In this document: one piece after another, positions 1-6,411 of the stretch
Position numbering within the stretch: position 1 is the first letter of the stretch
How the letters are laid out: every line of letters starts with the position of its first letter
Program-made: the position numbers and the translations under genes
The notes under the pieces: generated by a model
What the model saw: the letters and a program-made list of their open reading frames with translations, nothing else
Told to the model about the DNA's origin: nothing
Database searches by the model: none
Assembly: GCA_021629085.1 (NCBI GenBank)
Contig: JAJXRJ010000045.1
Coordinates: forward strand, 1 to 11,121
DNA from: Oscillospiraceae bacterium
GTDB taxonomy: Bacteria; Bacillota; Clostridia; UMGS1810
Direction of reading: 5' to 3'
Length of the DNA stretch: 11,121 nucleotides

Positions 1-7
1 ATATAAA

Positions 8-50
8 ACTTCAGAAAAAATTATGTCCAATATTAAAACCATACGGACAG
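8..50 (-). terminator. possible weak intrinsic terminator after TmcAL
   Basis: Read on the minus strand, TGTCC (45-49) is followed 16 bases later by its complement GGACA (24-28), then TAATTTTTTC with a six-T run at 15-20. This lies just past the TmcAL stop at 51-53. A short GC-containing stem followed by a T run is the layout of an intrinsic terminator. However, the stem is only 5 bp, the loop is long and AT-rich, and two A residues interrupt the start of the T tract. It would be inefficient at best. It may mark the operon end, or transcription may continue out of the window. Confidence 0.3.
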
Positions 51-1214
51 TCAAATCATAGATTGCACATAGACGGGCGGCGTGGTATAATCTGCGCCGC
101 TTTTTTTGTTGTTCGCATTTCGATTTGCCAGGCTTGCAAGGTCGGTCGCCAAACAGTCAAACGAAAATGTGCTTGCACGCCCCGGACAAAAATCCGCAGT
201 TTTTAGTACAAAAGGCAGATGGGCCGTAGTTTTGGCCATTTTTAGCAGTACCCTTCCCTGATCGTTAAATGCAAGCACCCGCAGATAATCGATTTCGTGC
301 ATCTTTCGGTCCATCCCAAGCAATGCCCCCTTTGCCACCCGGCAAATCCGGCTTTTGGTATACCGCTTTGTGACAGACAGCGCATAAAATTCTTCTAAGT
401 TAGATGCACCTTTTGCCGCTTTCATCAGACGCTCTGAAAGACCTGGTTCCATTCCCGGCACACATTCTAGCCGTGTGCGGTCTGTTGTGCGCAAAAACCC
501 TAAAATCAGAGGTTCCAATCGGCTGTCATCGTATTGATTTGCAGCGTCATATGCTACAGGCACAAAGGCAGAAATATCCTTTCCACGGCGCAATTCTTGC
601 CGGATATAGGATGCAGTGGCAAAATTTTGCCTGACCTGCAAATTGGCGTGGTCTGTCAAATGGCGTTTGATGCAGTGTGGGACGATTCTGCTTTTTAACG
701 CTTCCAGCGCACGAATATAAGCGCTGCCCAAACAGTCGTTGGCAGACGGCGCGGCATATCCAAGCGTCTTTTCAAGCGCAGCGGCATAGGCGGCAGGATA
801 GCCCAGCCCCTGTTTGAGTGCCGCACGCAGATTCCTTGAAAATTCGCCTTCCCCATCCTCTTCCTGGCGGGCAATCGTTTGCAGATACGCAAGATTGCCG
901 GATTCACTGCCAAAACTTAAAAAATCCACAATTCCAGTTGAATCGAGGATTTTAATCGCGGCAGATGCAAATTGGTCGGACGACTGCAAAACATAATAGG
1001 CGGGAAGCTCGAGCACAAGGTCGGCGCCGCAAAGGATTGCCGCGCGCGCACGCGTCCACTTGTCATAAACAGCAGTTTCGCCCCGCTGGACAAAGCTGCC
1101 GCTCATGACGCACACCACAGTGTCACAGCCCGTTTCTTGCTTCGACTGCGCAATGTGGTATTTATGGCCGTTGTGAAATGGATTGTATTCTGCAACAATT
1201 CCCAAAACCTTCAT
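51..1214 (-). CDS. tmcAL: tRNA(Met) cytidine acetate ligase (TmcAL, UPF0348 family)
   Basis: This 387-residue protein is close to the family's usual length of about 400. In Bacillus subtilis, TmcAL uses ATP and acetate to form acetyl-adenylate and transfers the acetyl group to C34 of elongator tRNA(Met), giving ac4C, which limits misreading of AUA codons. The N-terminus has the nucleotidyltransferase-like signature AEYNPFHNGHKYH (residues 8-20, with the HxGH-type site at 14-17). SGSFVQRG (38-45), DKWTRARAAI (51-60), GADLVLELP (63-71) and FGSE (101-104) are further conserved family blocks. PSANDCLGSAYIRAL (156-170) and TASYIRQEL (200-208) also match the family, as does the basic RYTKSRICR stretch (284-292). 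The ATG lies 10 bases after the subunit D stop, with a weak GGTGA upstream, so it is probably read through from the ATPase operon. The family call is firm; the biochemical role is transferred from B. subtilis. Confidence 0.93.
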   Translation of the reverse strand: MKVLGIVAEYNPFHNGHKYHIAQSKQETGCDTVVCVMSGSFVQRGETAVYDKWTRARAAILCGADLVLELPAYYVLQSSDQFASAAIKILDSTGIVDFLSFGSESGNLAYLQTIARQEEDGEGEFSRNLRAALKQGLGYPAAYAAALEKTLGYAAPSANDCLGSAYIRALEALKSRIVPHCIKRHLTDHANLQVRQNFATASYIRQELRRGKDISAFVPVAYDAANQYDDSRLEPLILGFLRTTDRTRLECVPGMEPGLSERLMKAAKGASNLEEFYALSVTKRYTKSRICRVAKGALLGMDRKMHEIDYLRVLAFNDQGRVLLKMAKTTAHLPFVLKTADFCPGRASTFSFDCLATDLASLANRNANNKKSGADYTTPPVYVQSMI

Positions 1215-1224
1215 AGCTTCACCG

Positions 1225-1836
1225 TTACTTTTGATTTTTAATCACTTTAAGCCGCGTAAACTCCTCCCGGTCCTTTTCTTCCAGAGCGTTTTGAATGTTC
1301 GCCGTGATGCTTTCATAGCGGGGGATCATGATATTTTTTAACGAGTTTGCGCGCTTTTGTGTCTTTTTAATGTTGTTTGCCAGCCGGTACACGGCATTTT
1401 CTACACCTGCCAGCCGGATGGTTAAATCTTTTACCTCATTGAACTTTAAAAATGCGTCGTCTAGGCGGGACGAAGTGGTAAAAATATCATACTCTGACTG
1501 CACGCGCCGGCTCTGATATTCCACCTCCGGGATTTCGACCCCCATGACACTGCGGAACTTGATATCTACACCGTCTTCCGGCTTGACACACTCACTCATT
1601 TGGCGGACGCTGCTAATTCCCAGCGCAATATTGGATTTTTGCAGTGCAGCATACGCGTCCTTATATTTTTCATCAATTTTAGACTGGATATTTTGTGCTT
1701 CCTCAATGAGATCCATCATTTCTTTGATGAGGATGTTGCGCTTTTTATCCAACAGGTCGTAGCCTTGAATGGCGAGCTTGAGCGTGTTTTTTGCGGTGAT
1801 GAGGTTCCCTTTGGTTGCAAACAGCGTGGTATCCAT
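1225..1836 (-). CDS. atpD: V/A-type ATPase subunit D (central rotor shaft)
   Basis: This 203-residue protein is the usual length for subunit D, which forms the long coiled-coil axle turning inside the A3B3 head. Two long helical segments are visible, roughly residues 10-75 and 120-200, separated by a short less helical stretch (about 76-115). That is the antiparallel coiled-coil layout of the family. The C-terminal helix carries KRANSLKNIMIPRYE (161-175), matching the conserved RVNALE..IIPR-type block of D subunits. The gene starts 3 bases after the subunit B stop, with AGGAGG inside the end of B, so translation is probably coupled. It is predicted to bind subunit F and to sit on subunit C. 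In this operon it is the last ATPase gene, followed by tmcAL. The symbol follows the archaeal and Thermus atp naming; ntpD is the Enterococcus equivalent. Confidence 0.96.
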   Translation of the reverse strand: MDTTLFATKGNLITAKNTLKLAIQGYDLLDKKRNILIKEMMDLIEEAQNIQSKIDEKYKDAYAALQKSNIALGISSVRQMSECVKPEDGVDIKFRSVMGVEIPEVEYQSRRVQSEYDIFTTSSRLDDAFLKFNEVKDLTIRLAGVENAVYRLANNIKKTQKRANSLKNIMIPRYESITANIQNALEEKDREEFTRLKVIKNQK

Positions 1837-1839
1837 CCC

Positions 1840-3219
1840 CTATCCCTCCTGTGGATAATACTGATCCAGCGTTTTGGTGTCAATACGGTTTAGCTCCTCG
1901 CGCGGCAAAATTTTTAAAAGCTCCCATGCAAGGTCCAGCGTTTGCAAAATCGTACGTGCTTCCTCTTTTCCCTGTGCGATAAACCGTTCCTCAAACTGCT
2001 TGCCAAATTCCATGTACCGTTTGTCAATCTCCGTCAGTTCATCTTCCCCGATGACTGATGATAGCGCCTTGATATCCTGCACGTTTGCATAGGCGGCAAA
2101 CAGCTGGTTTGCCACATCCCAGTGATCGCCACGGGTATAGCCTTCGCCAATGCCGTCCTTCATCAACCTGGAAAGCGACGGCAGCACGCTGACAGGCGGA
2201 TAAACGCCCTTTTGATACAGATTGCGATCCAGCACAATCTGCCCTTCCGTAATGTATCCGGTAAGGTCTGGTATGGGGTGTGTGATGTCGTCATTTGCCA
2301 TGGTGAGAATGGGAATCTGGGTCACCGACCCCTTTTTGCCGCGAATCATACCCGCCCGCTCATAAAGAGAGGCAAGGTCACTGTATAGATAGCCTGGGAA
2401 ACCTTTTCTACTGGGAATTTCCCCCTTAGAAGAAGAAATTTCACGCAATGCTTCCGCATAGGCAGAGATGTCCGTCATAATGACCAGAATGTGCATATTA
2501 TGCTGAAATGCCAAATACTCCGCCGCCGTGAGCGCAGCGCGCGGCGTAATGATACGCTCAATGACAGGGTCATTGGAAAGGTTTAAAAACATGACCACTT
2601 TTTCTAAAACGCCGCTTTCATAAAACGCCTTTTTAAAATAATTTGCAACATCGTTTTTAACGCCGATCGCAGCAAACACAATGGCAAATTCGCAGTCGTC
2701 ATCCTCTGCAATTTTCGCCTGCTTGGCAATCTGCACAGCAAGCTGGTCGTGTGGCAGGCCGTTTCCCGAAAAGATGGGAAGCTTTTGCCCGCGGATTAAC
2801 GTAGTCAGCGCGTCGATGGAGGAAATACCGGTTTCGATATAGTTTCTCGGGTACTCGCGTGATACCGGATTGATGGGCTTGCCGTTGACGCTTTCTTTGA
2901 CATCCGGGTAAATGCTGCCCAAACCGTCAATGGGCTTGCCCACGCCGTTAAATACGCGCCCCAAAATTTCTTTTGAAAGTGGCAGCTTTAAGCTGCTGCC
3001 GGTCAACCGTGTTTTGGTGTTCACTTTTGAAATGCCGGTTGTGCCCTCAAACACCTGAATCACTGCGCGGTCGCCGTCAATTTTAATCACCTGTCCCATA
3101 CGTTTTTCGTGATCATCAATTAAAAGCTCCACCATTTCCTCATACGCGCAATCAGAAACCCCTTCTAAAATAACAAGCGGCCCTGCAATTTCTTTGAGGC
3201 CCAAATATTCGATTGCCAT
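1840..3219 (-). CDS. atpB: V/A-type ATPase subunit B (non-catalytic head subunit)
   Basis: This 459-residue protein is full length for the B subunit, which alternates with A in the hexameric head. Visible in order are an N-terminal beta-barrel domain (about 1-75) and a nucleotide-binding-like domain with the degenerate loop SGNGLPHDQLA (151-161). This loop replaces the P-loop lysine, so the subunit is not expected to hydrolyse ATP. VIMTDISAYAEALREISS follows (246-263). SLSRLMKDGIG (348-358) contains the arginine (R351) that corresponds to the finger reaching into the A active site in E. hirae. The C-terminus is a helical bundle. The ATG overlaps the A stop codon by one base (TAATG), and AAGGAGGTG within the end of A serves as ribosome binding site. 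This fits coupled 1:1 synthesis of A and B. Confidence 0.98.
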   Translation of the reverse strand: MAIEYLGLKEIAGPLVILEGVSDCAYEEMVELLIDDHEKRMGQVIKIDGDRAVIQVFEGTTGISKVNTKTRLTGSSLKLPLSKEILGRVFNGVGKPIDGLGSIYPDVKESVNGKPINPVSREYPRNYIETGISSIDALTTLIRGQKLPIFSGNGLPHDQLAVQIAKQAKIAEDDDCEFAIVFAAIGVKNDVANYFKKAFYESGVLEKVVMFLNLSNDPVIERIITPRAALTAAEYLAFQHNMHILVIMTDISAYAEALREISSSKGEIPSRKGFPGYLYSDLASLYERAGMIRGKKGSVTQIPILTMANDDITHPIPDLTGYITEGQIVLDRNLYQKGVYPPVSVLPSLSRLMKDGIGEGYTRGDHWDVANQLFAAYANVQDIKALSSVIGEDELTEIDKRYMEFGKQFEERFIAQGKEEARTILQTLDLAWELLKILPREELNRIDTKTLDQYYPQEG

Positions 3220-5006
3220 TACAGTTCCACCTCCTTGGGTTTGTTGTAACGCGCATAAATCCGCTCAAAAATTTCATCAATTTCCTTCGCATACCTTTCA
3301 AATGCCCCCGCAAAATCCTCATTTCCGACATCGTATTTAATGGAAATCAGCTTTTCCACAATGCCGGTCTTTCGAATTTCCGACACTGGAACACCGGTCT
3401 GTACCAGCTTTTTGGTGGCATTGTAAAACTGCAAAGCAATTTTTAACATCTGCACCTGCTTTTTCATGGGGACATAGGTGTCCACCGCGTTAAACGCATT
3501 TTGCTGTAAAAAGCCCAGCCGGATAATTTTTGACACTTCCAGCACCAATTTTTGACTGTCAGGCAGTACGTCTGCCCCAATAAGCTTGACAATCTCCATC
3601 AATGAGCTCTCTTCATTTAAAATCCGTTTGATTTCAGTGACCACCTGCGGAAAATCTTTGTCCACGTGTTCGATATACCACGGGGCTAAATCATCGGTAT
3701 ATTCGCTGTAGCTGGTGAGCCAGTTGATCGCCGGATAGTGCCGCTGATAGGCAAGCTGGCGGTCCAACGCCCAGAAACAACGGATAAACCGCTTTGTGTT
3801 TTGCGTAACCGGCTCCGAAAAGTCGCCGCCCTGCGGAGACACCGCGCCAATAATGGTGATGGAACCGCTGGTGCCGTTGATATTGTCCACCATACCCGCC
3901 CGTTCGTAAAACGATGACAGACGCGAGGGCAGGTAGGCCGGAAAGCCTTCTTCCGCCGGCATTTCCTCCAAACGTCCGGAAATTTCACGAAGCGCTTCAG
4001 CCCAGCGCGAGGTGGAATCCGCCATAATAGCAACATGATAGCCCATATCGCGGTAATACTCCGCAAGCGTCACACCGGTATAGATGCACGCCTCACGCGC
4101 CGCAACCGGCATGTTGGAGGTATTGGCAATCAAAACAGTCCGGTTCATAAGCGACTGCCCGGTTTTTGGATCCACCAGCTTTGTAAAATCCTCCAAAACC
4201 TGTGTCATCTCATTGCCGCGCTCGCCGCATCCAATATAGACGATAATATCTGCGTCCGACCATTTTGCAAGCTGGTGCTGCGACATCGTTTTACCCGTTC
4301 CAAAGCCGCCGGGAATCGCTGCCGCGCCGCCCTTTGCAATGGGAAAGAGCGTGTCAATCACGCGCTGACCAGTGACCAGCGGCACTGTGAGCATTTTGCG
4401 CTCCACATAGGGGCGCGCCGTGCGGATGGGCCATCTTTGGCTCAGCATAATGGTATGTTCTTTGCCCTGGTCATCCTTCACCTTTAAAATCGGCTCCACA
4501 ATGGTATAAGCGCCGTCTTTTTGTGCAAACGTGACAACACCGGAAATATTGGGCGGCACCATAGATTTATGCACAATTGAATCCGTCTCCTGTACGTGTG
4601 CAATGATATCTCCGCCAGAGACCAAATCTCCCTCTTTTACCAAAACTTTGGTCTGCCACTTTTTGGTTTCATCTAAAGAGGAAACCGCAAGGCCGCGTGA
4701 AATAAAGGCACCGCTCTTTTGCTCCATAATATTTAACGGCCGCTCAATTCCATCGAAAATAGAACTGATAATGCCGGGGCCAAGCAGTGCGCTCATTGGC
4801 GTTTTTAATCCCTCTACCGGCTCTCCGGCTTTGACAGAAGTAGTTTCCTCATACACCTGCACAATCGCCTGGTCATCCTCAATGGCAATCACTTCACCAA
4901 TGAGCTTTTCATTGCCCACCCGAACCATTTCCATCATAGAGAGGTCATTCGTCCCCCTGACAGTGACGACGGGCCCGTTAATTCCATAAATATATCCATT
5001 CTGCAT
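3219..5006 (-). CDS. atpA: V/A-type ATPase catalytic subunit A
   Basis: Subunit A hydrolyses or makes ATP in the A3B3 head. The start at 5006 gives 595 residues beginning MQNGYIYGINGP, which matches family N-termini; an in-frame extension upstream to 5165 runs through the E gene and is rejected. Visible are the N-terminal barrel (1-70), the inserted bulge domain special to A subunits (about 110-185) and the Walker A loop GGFGTGKT (233-240). The catalytic glutamate region is GCGERGNE (259-266, E262 as the general base). The Walker B region is VAIMADSTSRWAEALREISGR (325-345, D330), followed by PAINWLTSYS (425-434) and a helical C-terminal domain. No intein is present. The preceding gap of 46 bases contains a likely promoter, and GGGTG six bases before the ATG is a modest ribosome binding site. 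The stop overlaps the start of B. Confidence 0.98.
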   Translation of the reverse strand: MQNGYIYGINGPVVTVRGTNDLSMMEMVRVGNEKLIGEVIAIEDDQAIVQVYEETTSVKAGEPVEGLKTPMSALLGPGIISSIFDGIERPLNIMEQKSGAFISRGLAVSSLDETKKWQTKVLVKEGDLVSGGDIIAHVQETDSIVHKSMVPPNISGVVTFAQKDGAYTIVEPILKVKDDQGKEHTIMLSQRWPIRTARPYVERKMLTVPLVTGQRVIDTLFPIAKGGAAAIPGGFGTGKTMSQHQLAKWSDADIIVYIGCGERGNEMTQVLEDFTKLVDPKTGQSLMNRTVLIANTSNMPVAAREACIYTGVTLAEYYRDMGYHVAIMADSTSRWAEALREISGRLEEMPAEEGFPAYLPSRLSSFYERAGMVDNINGTSGSITIIGAVSPQGGDFSEPVTQNTKRFIRCFWALDRQLAYQRHYPAINWLTSYSEYTDDLAPWYIEHVDKDFPQVVTEIKRILNEESSLMEIVKLIGADVLPDSQKLVLEVSKIIRLGFLQQNAFNAVDTYVPMKKQVQMLKIALQFYNATKKLVQTGVPVSEIRKTGIVEKLISIKYDVGNEDFAGAFERYAKEIDEIFERIYARYNKPKEVEL

Positions 5007-5028
5007 GTTAAACACCCGCTTTTTTCGA

Positions 5029-5056
5029 ATTATAGAAGTGACGTTTTGGGCGTCAA
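5029..5056 (-). promoter_or_regulatory. likely SigA-type promoter for atpA-atpB-atpD-tmcAL
   Basis: On the minus strand TTGACG (5051-5056) and TATAAT (5029-5034) are separated by 16 bases, giving five of six and six of six matches to the housekeeping promoter consensus. The -35 box covers the subunit E stop codon, and the rest lies in the only sizeable gap of the ATPase operon. A transcript would begin around 5021-5023 in a run of A residues, leaving a leader of about 15-17 bases before the A start. TGACG (5051-5055) and CGTCA (5039-5043) form an inverted repeat across the -35 and spacer, a possible operator. Promoter function is inferred from sequence only. Confidence 0.6.
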
Positions 5057-5640
5057 TAAATCGCAAACCCACTCTTTTCCAAGAAATTCTCCTTAAGCTG
5101 TGCCAAAACCGCCTGAATCGAACCATTGTAAACCTTGTGATTTTTGGTGTCCAAAACGATTGCACCGCCTCTTAGCCCATCTTCAAAGGCAACAGGATAT
5201 GGAAGCAATTTTATAAGGTCGGCCAGCCGGGTTTGATCCGCCTTATCCAGCGTCACCAAAAGGTCTTTGCCGCCAAGCTGGTTTTCGCCGCACTGTATCA
5301 CATTTTTCACATAGTCCGGATAGGCATCGCTTTTGACAAAGGCATCTACTTTTTGATCAAGCTCTGTAAACAAATTGCCAATCAACGTCTCACGATAGGA
5401 AAACACCGCTTTTTTCCCCTCGGTAATTTTTTGTGAAATTGCCTGGTTAGAAGACTGCTGCAGCTTTGCGACCGTTTCTTCAACATACTGCTTCATCTGA
5501 TTTGCACATACCGTTTCATAGCGTGCAAGCTCCCGCTTTTTCTTTTCACCACACTTGCTTAATATCTCGTCCCGGCGCTGCGCGGCCTGTGAGAGTGTAA
5601 TATCAGTAAAATTCTCAAATTTACGGTCAAAATTATACAT
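5053..5640 (-). CDS. atpE: V/A-type ATPase subunit E (peripheral stalk)
   Basis: This 195-residue protein is the normal size for subunit E, which pairs with G/H to form the peripheral stalks tying the head to subunit I. The first 85 or so residues are charged and helical and should form the coiled coil with G/H. The remainder resembles the globular head-binding domain, ending with the characteristic GGAIVLD stretch (158-164) and a C-terminal helix. The ATG at 5640 is preceded by a very strong AGGAGGTG whose first bases overlap the TAG stop of subunit F. The call rests on size, architecture, C-terminal motif and operon position. 'E' here is the stalk subunit, not the F-type c subunit that also carries the symbol atpE. 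Confidence 0.92.
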   Translation of the reverse strand: MYNFDRKFENFTDITLSQAAQRRDEILSKCGEKKKRELARYETVCANQMKQYVEETVAKLQQSSNQAISQKITEGKKAVFSYRETLIGNLFTELDQKVDAFVKSDAYPDYVKNVIQCGENQLGGKDLLVTLDKADQTRLADLIKLLPYPVAFEDGLRGGAIVLDTKNHKVYNGSIQAVLAQLKENFLEKSGFAIY

Positions 5641-5651
5641 AAAAACACCTC

Positions 5652-5960
5652 CTAGAGCTTTAATCCGATTGCTTCGCTGACATACGATGTAATGAAGTCT
5701 TTGCTCCGTCCGCTGCCATGCCGGTCAGGAATTTCTACAATCAGCGGCTTTTCATGGTTAAGCTTGATATTCTTAATAAAATCAGGAAATTGTTTTGCAA
5801 GCTTTTCCGTGATGAGTAAAATGGCAATCTGCGGATCTGCCACAGCAAAATCCAGCGCCGCTTTCACTTCGTCCGCCTCGTGAACCACCACGCCCTCAAT
5901 GCCCGCAAGCCGAAGTCCAGTATGTGTGTCGACATTGTCGCTGATTAAGTATAATTTCAT
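5652..5960 (-). CDS. atpF: V/A-type ATPase subunit F (rotor shaft partner of D)
   Basis: This is a 102-residue protein, the usual length for subunit F (NtpG in Enterococcus). F binds the middle of the D axle and modulates its rotation. It begins MKLYLISDNVDTHTGLRLAGI, the conserved start of the family. A Rossmann-like alternation of strands and helices follows, with IAILLITEKLA (45-55), PLIVEIPDRHG (72-82) and a C-terminal helix (about 84-100). It sits 12 bases after K and 11 bases before E. An AGAGG element precedes the ATG. In the E. hirae and Thermus operons the F gene comes after E and C; here it comes before E. Confidence 0.94.
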   Translation of the reverse strand: MKLYLISDNVDTHTGLRLAGIEGVVVHEADEVKAALDFAVADPQIAILLITEKLAKQFPDFIKNIKLNHEKPLIVEIPDRHGSGRSKDFITSYVSEAIGLKL

Positions 5961-5972
5961 AGCGCGCCTCTT

Positions 5973-6383
5973 CTATATCCGGCCAAGGATGGTAAAGGAT
6001 ACCAAAAGGCCATACAGCGCAATACCTTCTGCAAGCGCAACAAAAATAAGCGCTTTACCCATGATAGAGGAATCCTCAGAGATTGCCCCAAGCGCAGCAG
6101 AAGATGCCGCGGCAACTGCGATACCCGCACCAATACAAGAAAGCCCTGTCACAAGGCCAGCCGCAAGATACGCAAGCCCTTCTGTGCTGGAAGCCTCAGC
6201 CGGTGCAGCCGCACCGGCGCCGGAAAACAGACACACAGTGGAAACAATCATGATGGCAAAAAACGAAAAGATGTTGGAAAACAGTGCCGTTTTTCCACGG
6301 CGGCAATTCTTTTCCCCCGCAAAATAAACACCGATGGGAACCACAATGCTAAGTGCCAATAAAATGCTCAAAATGGTTGTCAT
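5973..6383 (-). CDS. atpK: V/A-type ATPase subunit K (membrane proteolipid, c-ring)
   Basis: Subunit K forms the membrane rotor ring that carries the transported ion. The 136-residue product has four hydrophobic segments (about 3-22, 36-55, 69-98 and 109-133). The last two form the classical hairpin: a small-residue helix GLSCIGAGIAVAAASSAALGA (80-100), the polar loop ISED (101-104), and the helix ALAEGIALYGLLV (116-128) carrying the ion-binding carboxylate E119. The first two segments lack a carboxylate and are joined by a basic loop, GEKNCRRGK (23-31). The second ends in a cleavage-site-like SGAGAAAPAEA (54-64), so this part may be an extra hairpin or may be removed. No glutamine is seen in the ion-binding hairpin, which argues weakly against the Enterococcus-type Na+ site. 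Translation starts from a good GGAGG held in a possible hairpin loop. Confidence 0.95.
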   Translation of the reverse strand: MTTILSILLALSIVVPIGVYFAGEKNCRRGKTALFSNIFSFFAIMIVSTVCLFSGAGAAAPAEASSTEGLAYLAAGLVTGLSCIGAGIAVAAASSAALGAISEDSSIMGKALIFVALAEGIALYGLLVSFTILGRI

Positions 6384-6411
6384 AATAATTTACCTCCAAA
6401 ATAAAATTATT
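6384..6411 (-). promoter_or_regulatory. AU-rich hairpin presenting the subunit K ribosome binding site
   Basis: On the minus strand AATAATTT (6404-6411) and AAATTATT (6384-6391) are perfect 8-base inverted complements. They flank a 12-base loop (6392-6403) that contains the GGAGG of atpK. The stem covers the stop codon of subunit I and ends directly against the atpK ATG. If formed, it would display the ribosome binding site in the loop, and translation of subunit I through its stop would open it. The stem is A-U only and therefore weak, so this is a suggestion and not an established element. Confidence 0.35.

Noticed and set aside
101..107. Run of seven A residues on the coding strand near the end of tmcAL, a possible slippage site.
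   Set aside because: It encodes an Asn-Lys-Lys stretch in an otherwise open frame that continues to a normal length; there is no downstream frame that would extend a recognisable product.
3686..4487. Longish open frames on both strands inside subunit A (for example minus 3686-4066 and plus 4035-4487).
   Set aside because: They are shadows of the strongly conserved A gene, with no ribosome binding site and no recognisable domain.
3219..5006. Possible intein in subunit A, as found in some V/A-ATPase A subunits.
   Set aside because: The 595-residue length and uninterrupted Walker A region show there is none.
5007..5052. CGCCC/GGGTG pairing that could hide the subunit A ribosome binding site in the E-A gap.
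   Set aside because: Only five pairs including a G-U, with a loop of about 30 bases; and the internal promoter would start downstream of the first arm, so it would be absent from that transcript.
5007..5165. In-frame 53-residue N-terminal extension of subunit A (start at 5165).
   Set aside because: It runs through the 3' end of subunit E, has no family-like sequence, and the start at 5006 gives the conserved MQNGYIYGINGP terminus.
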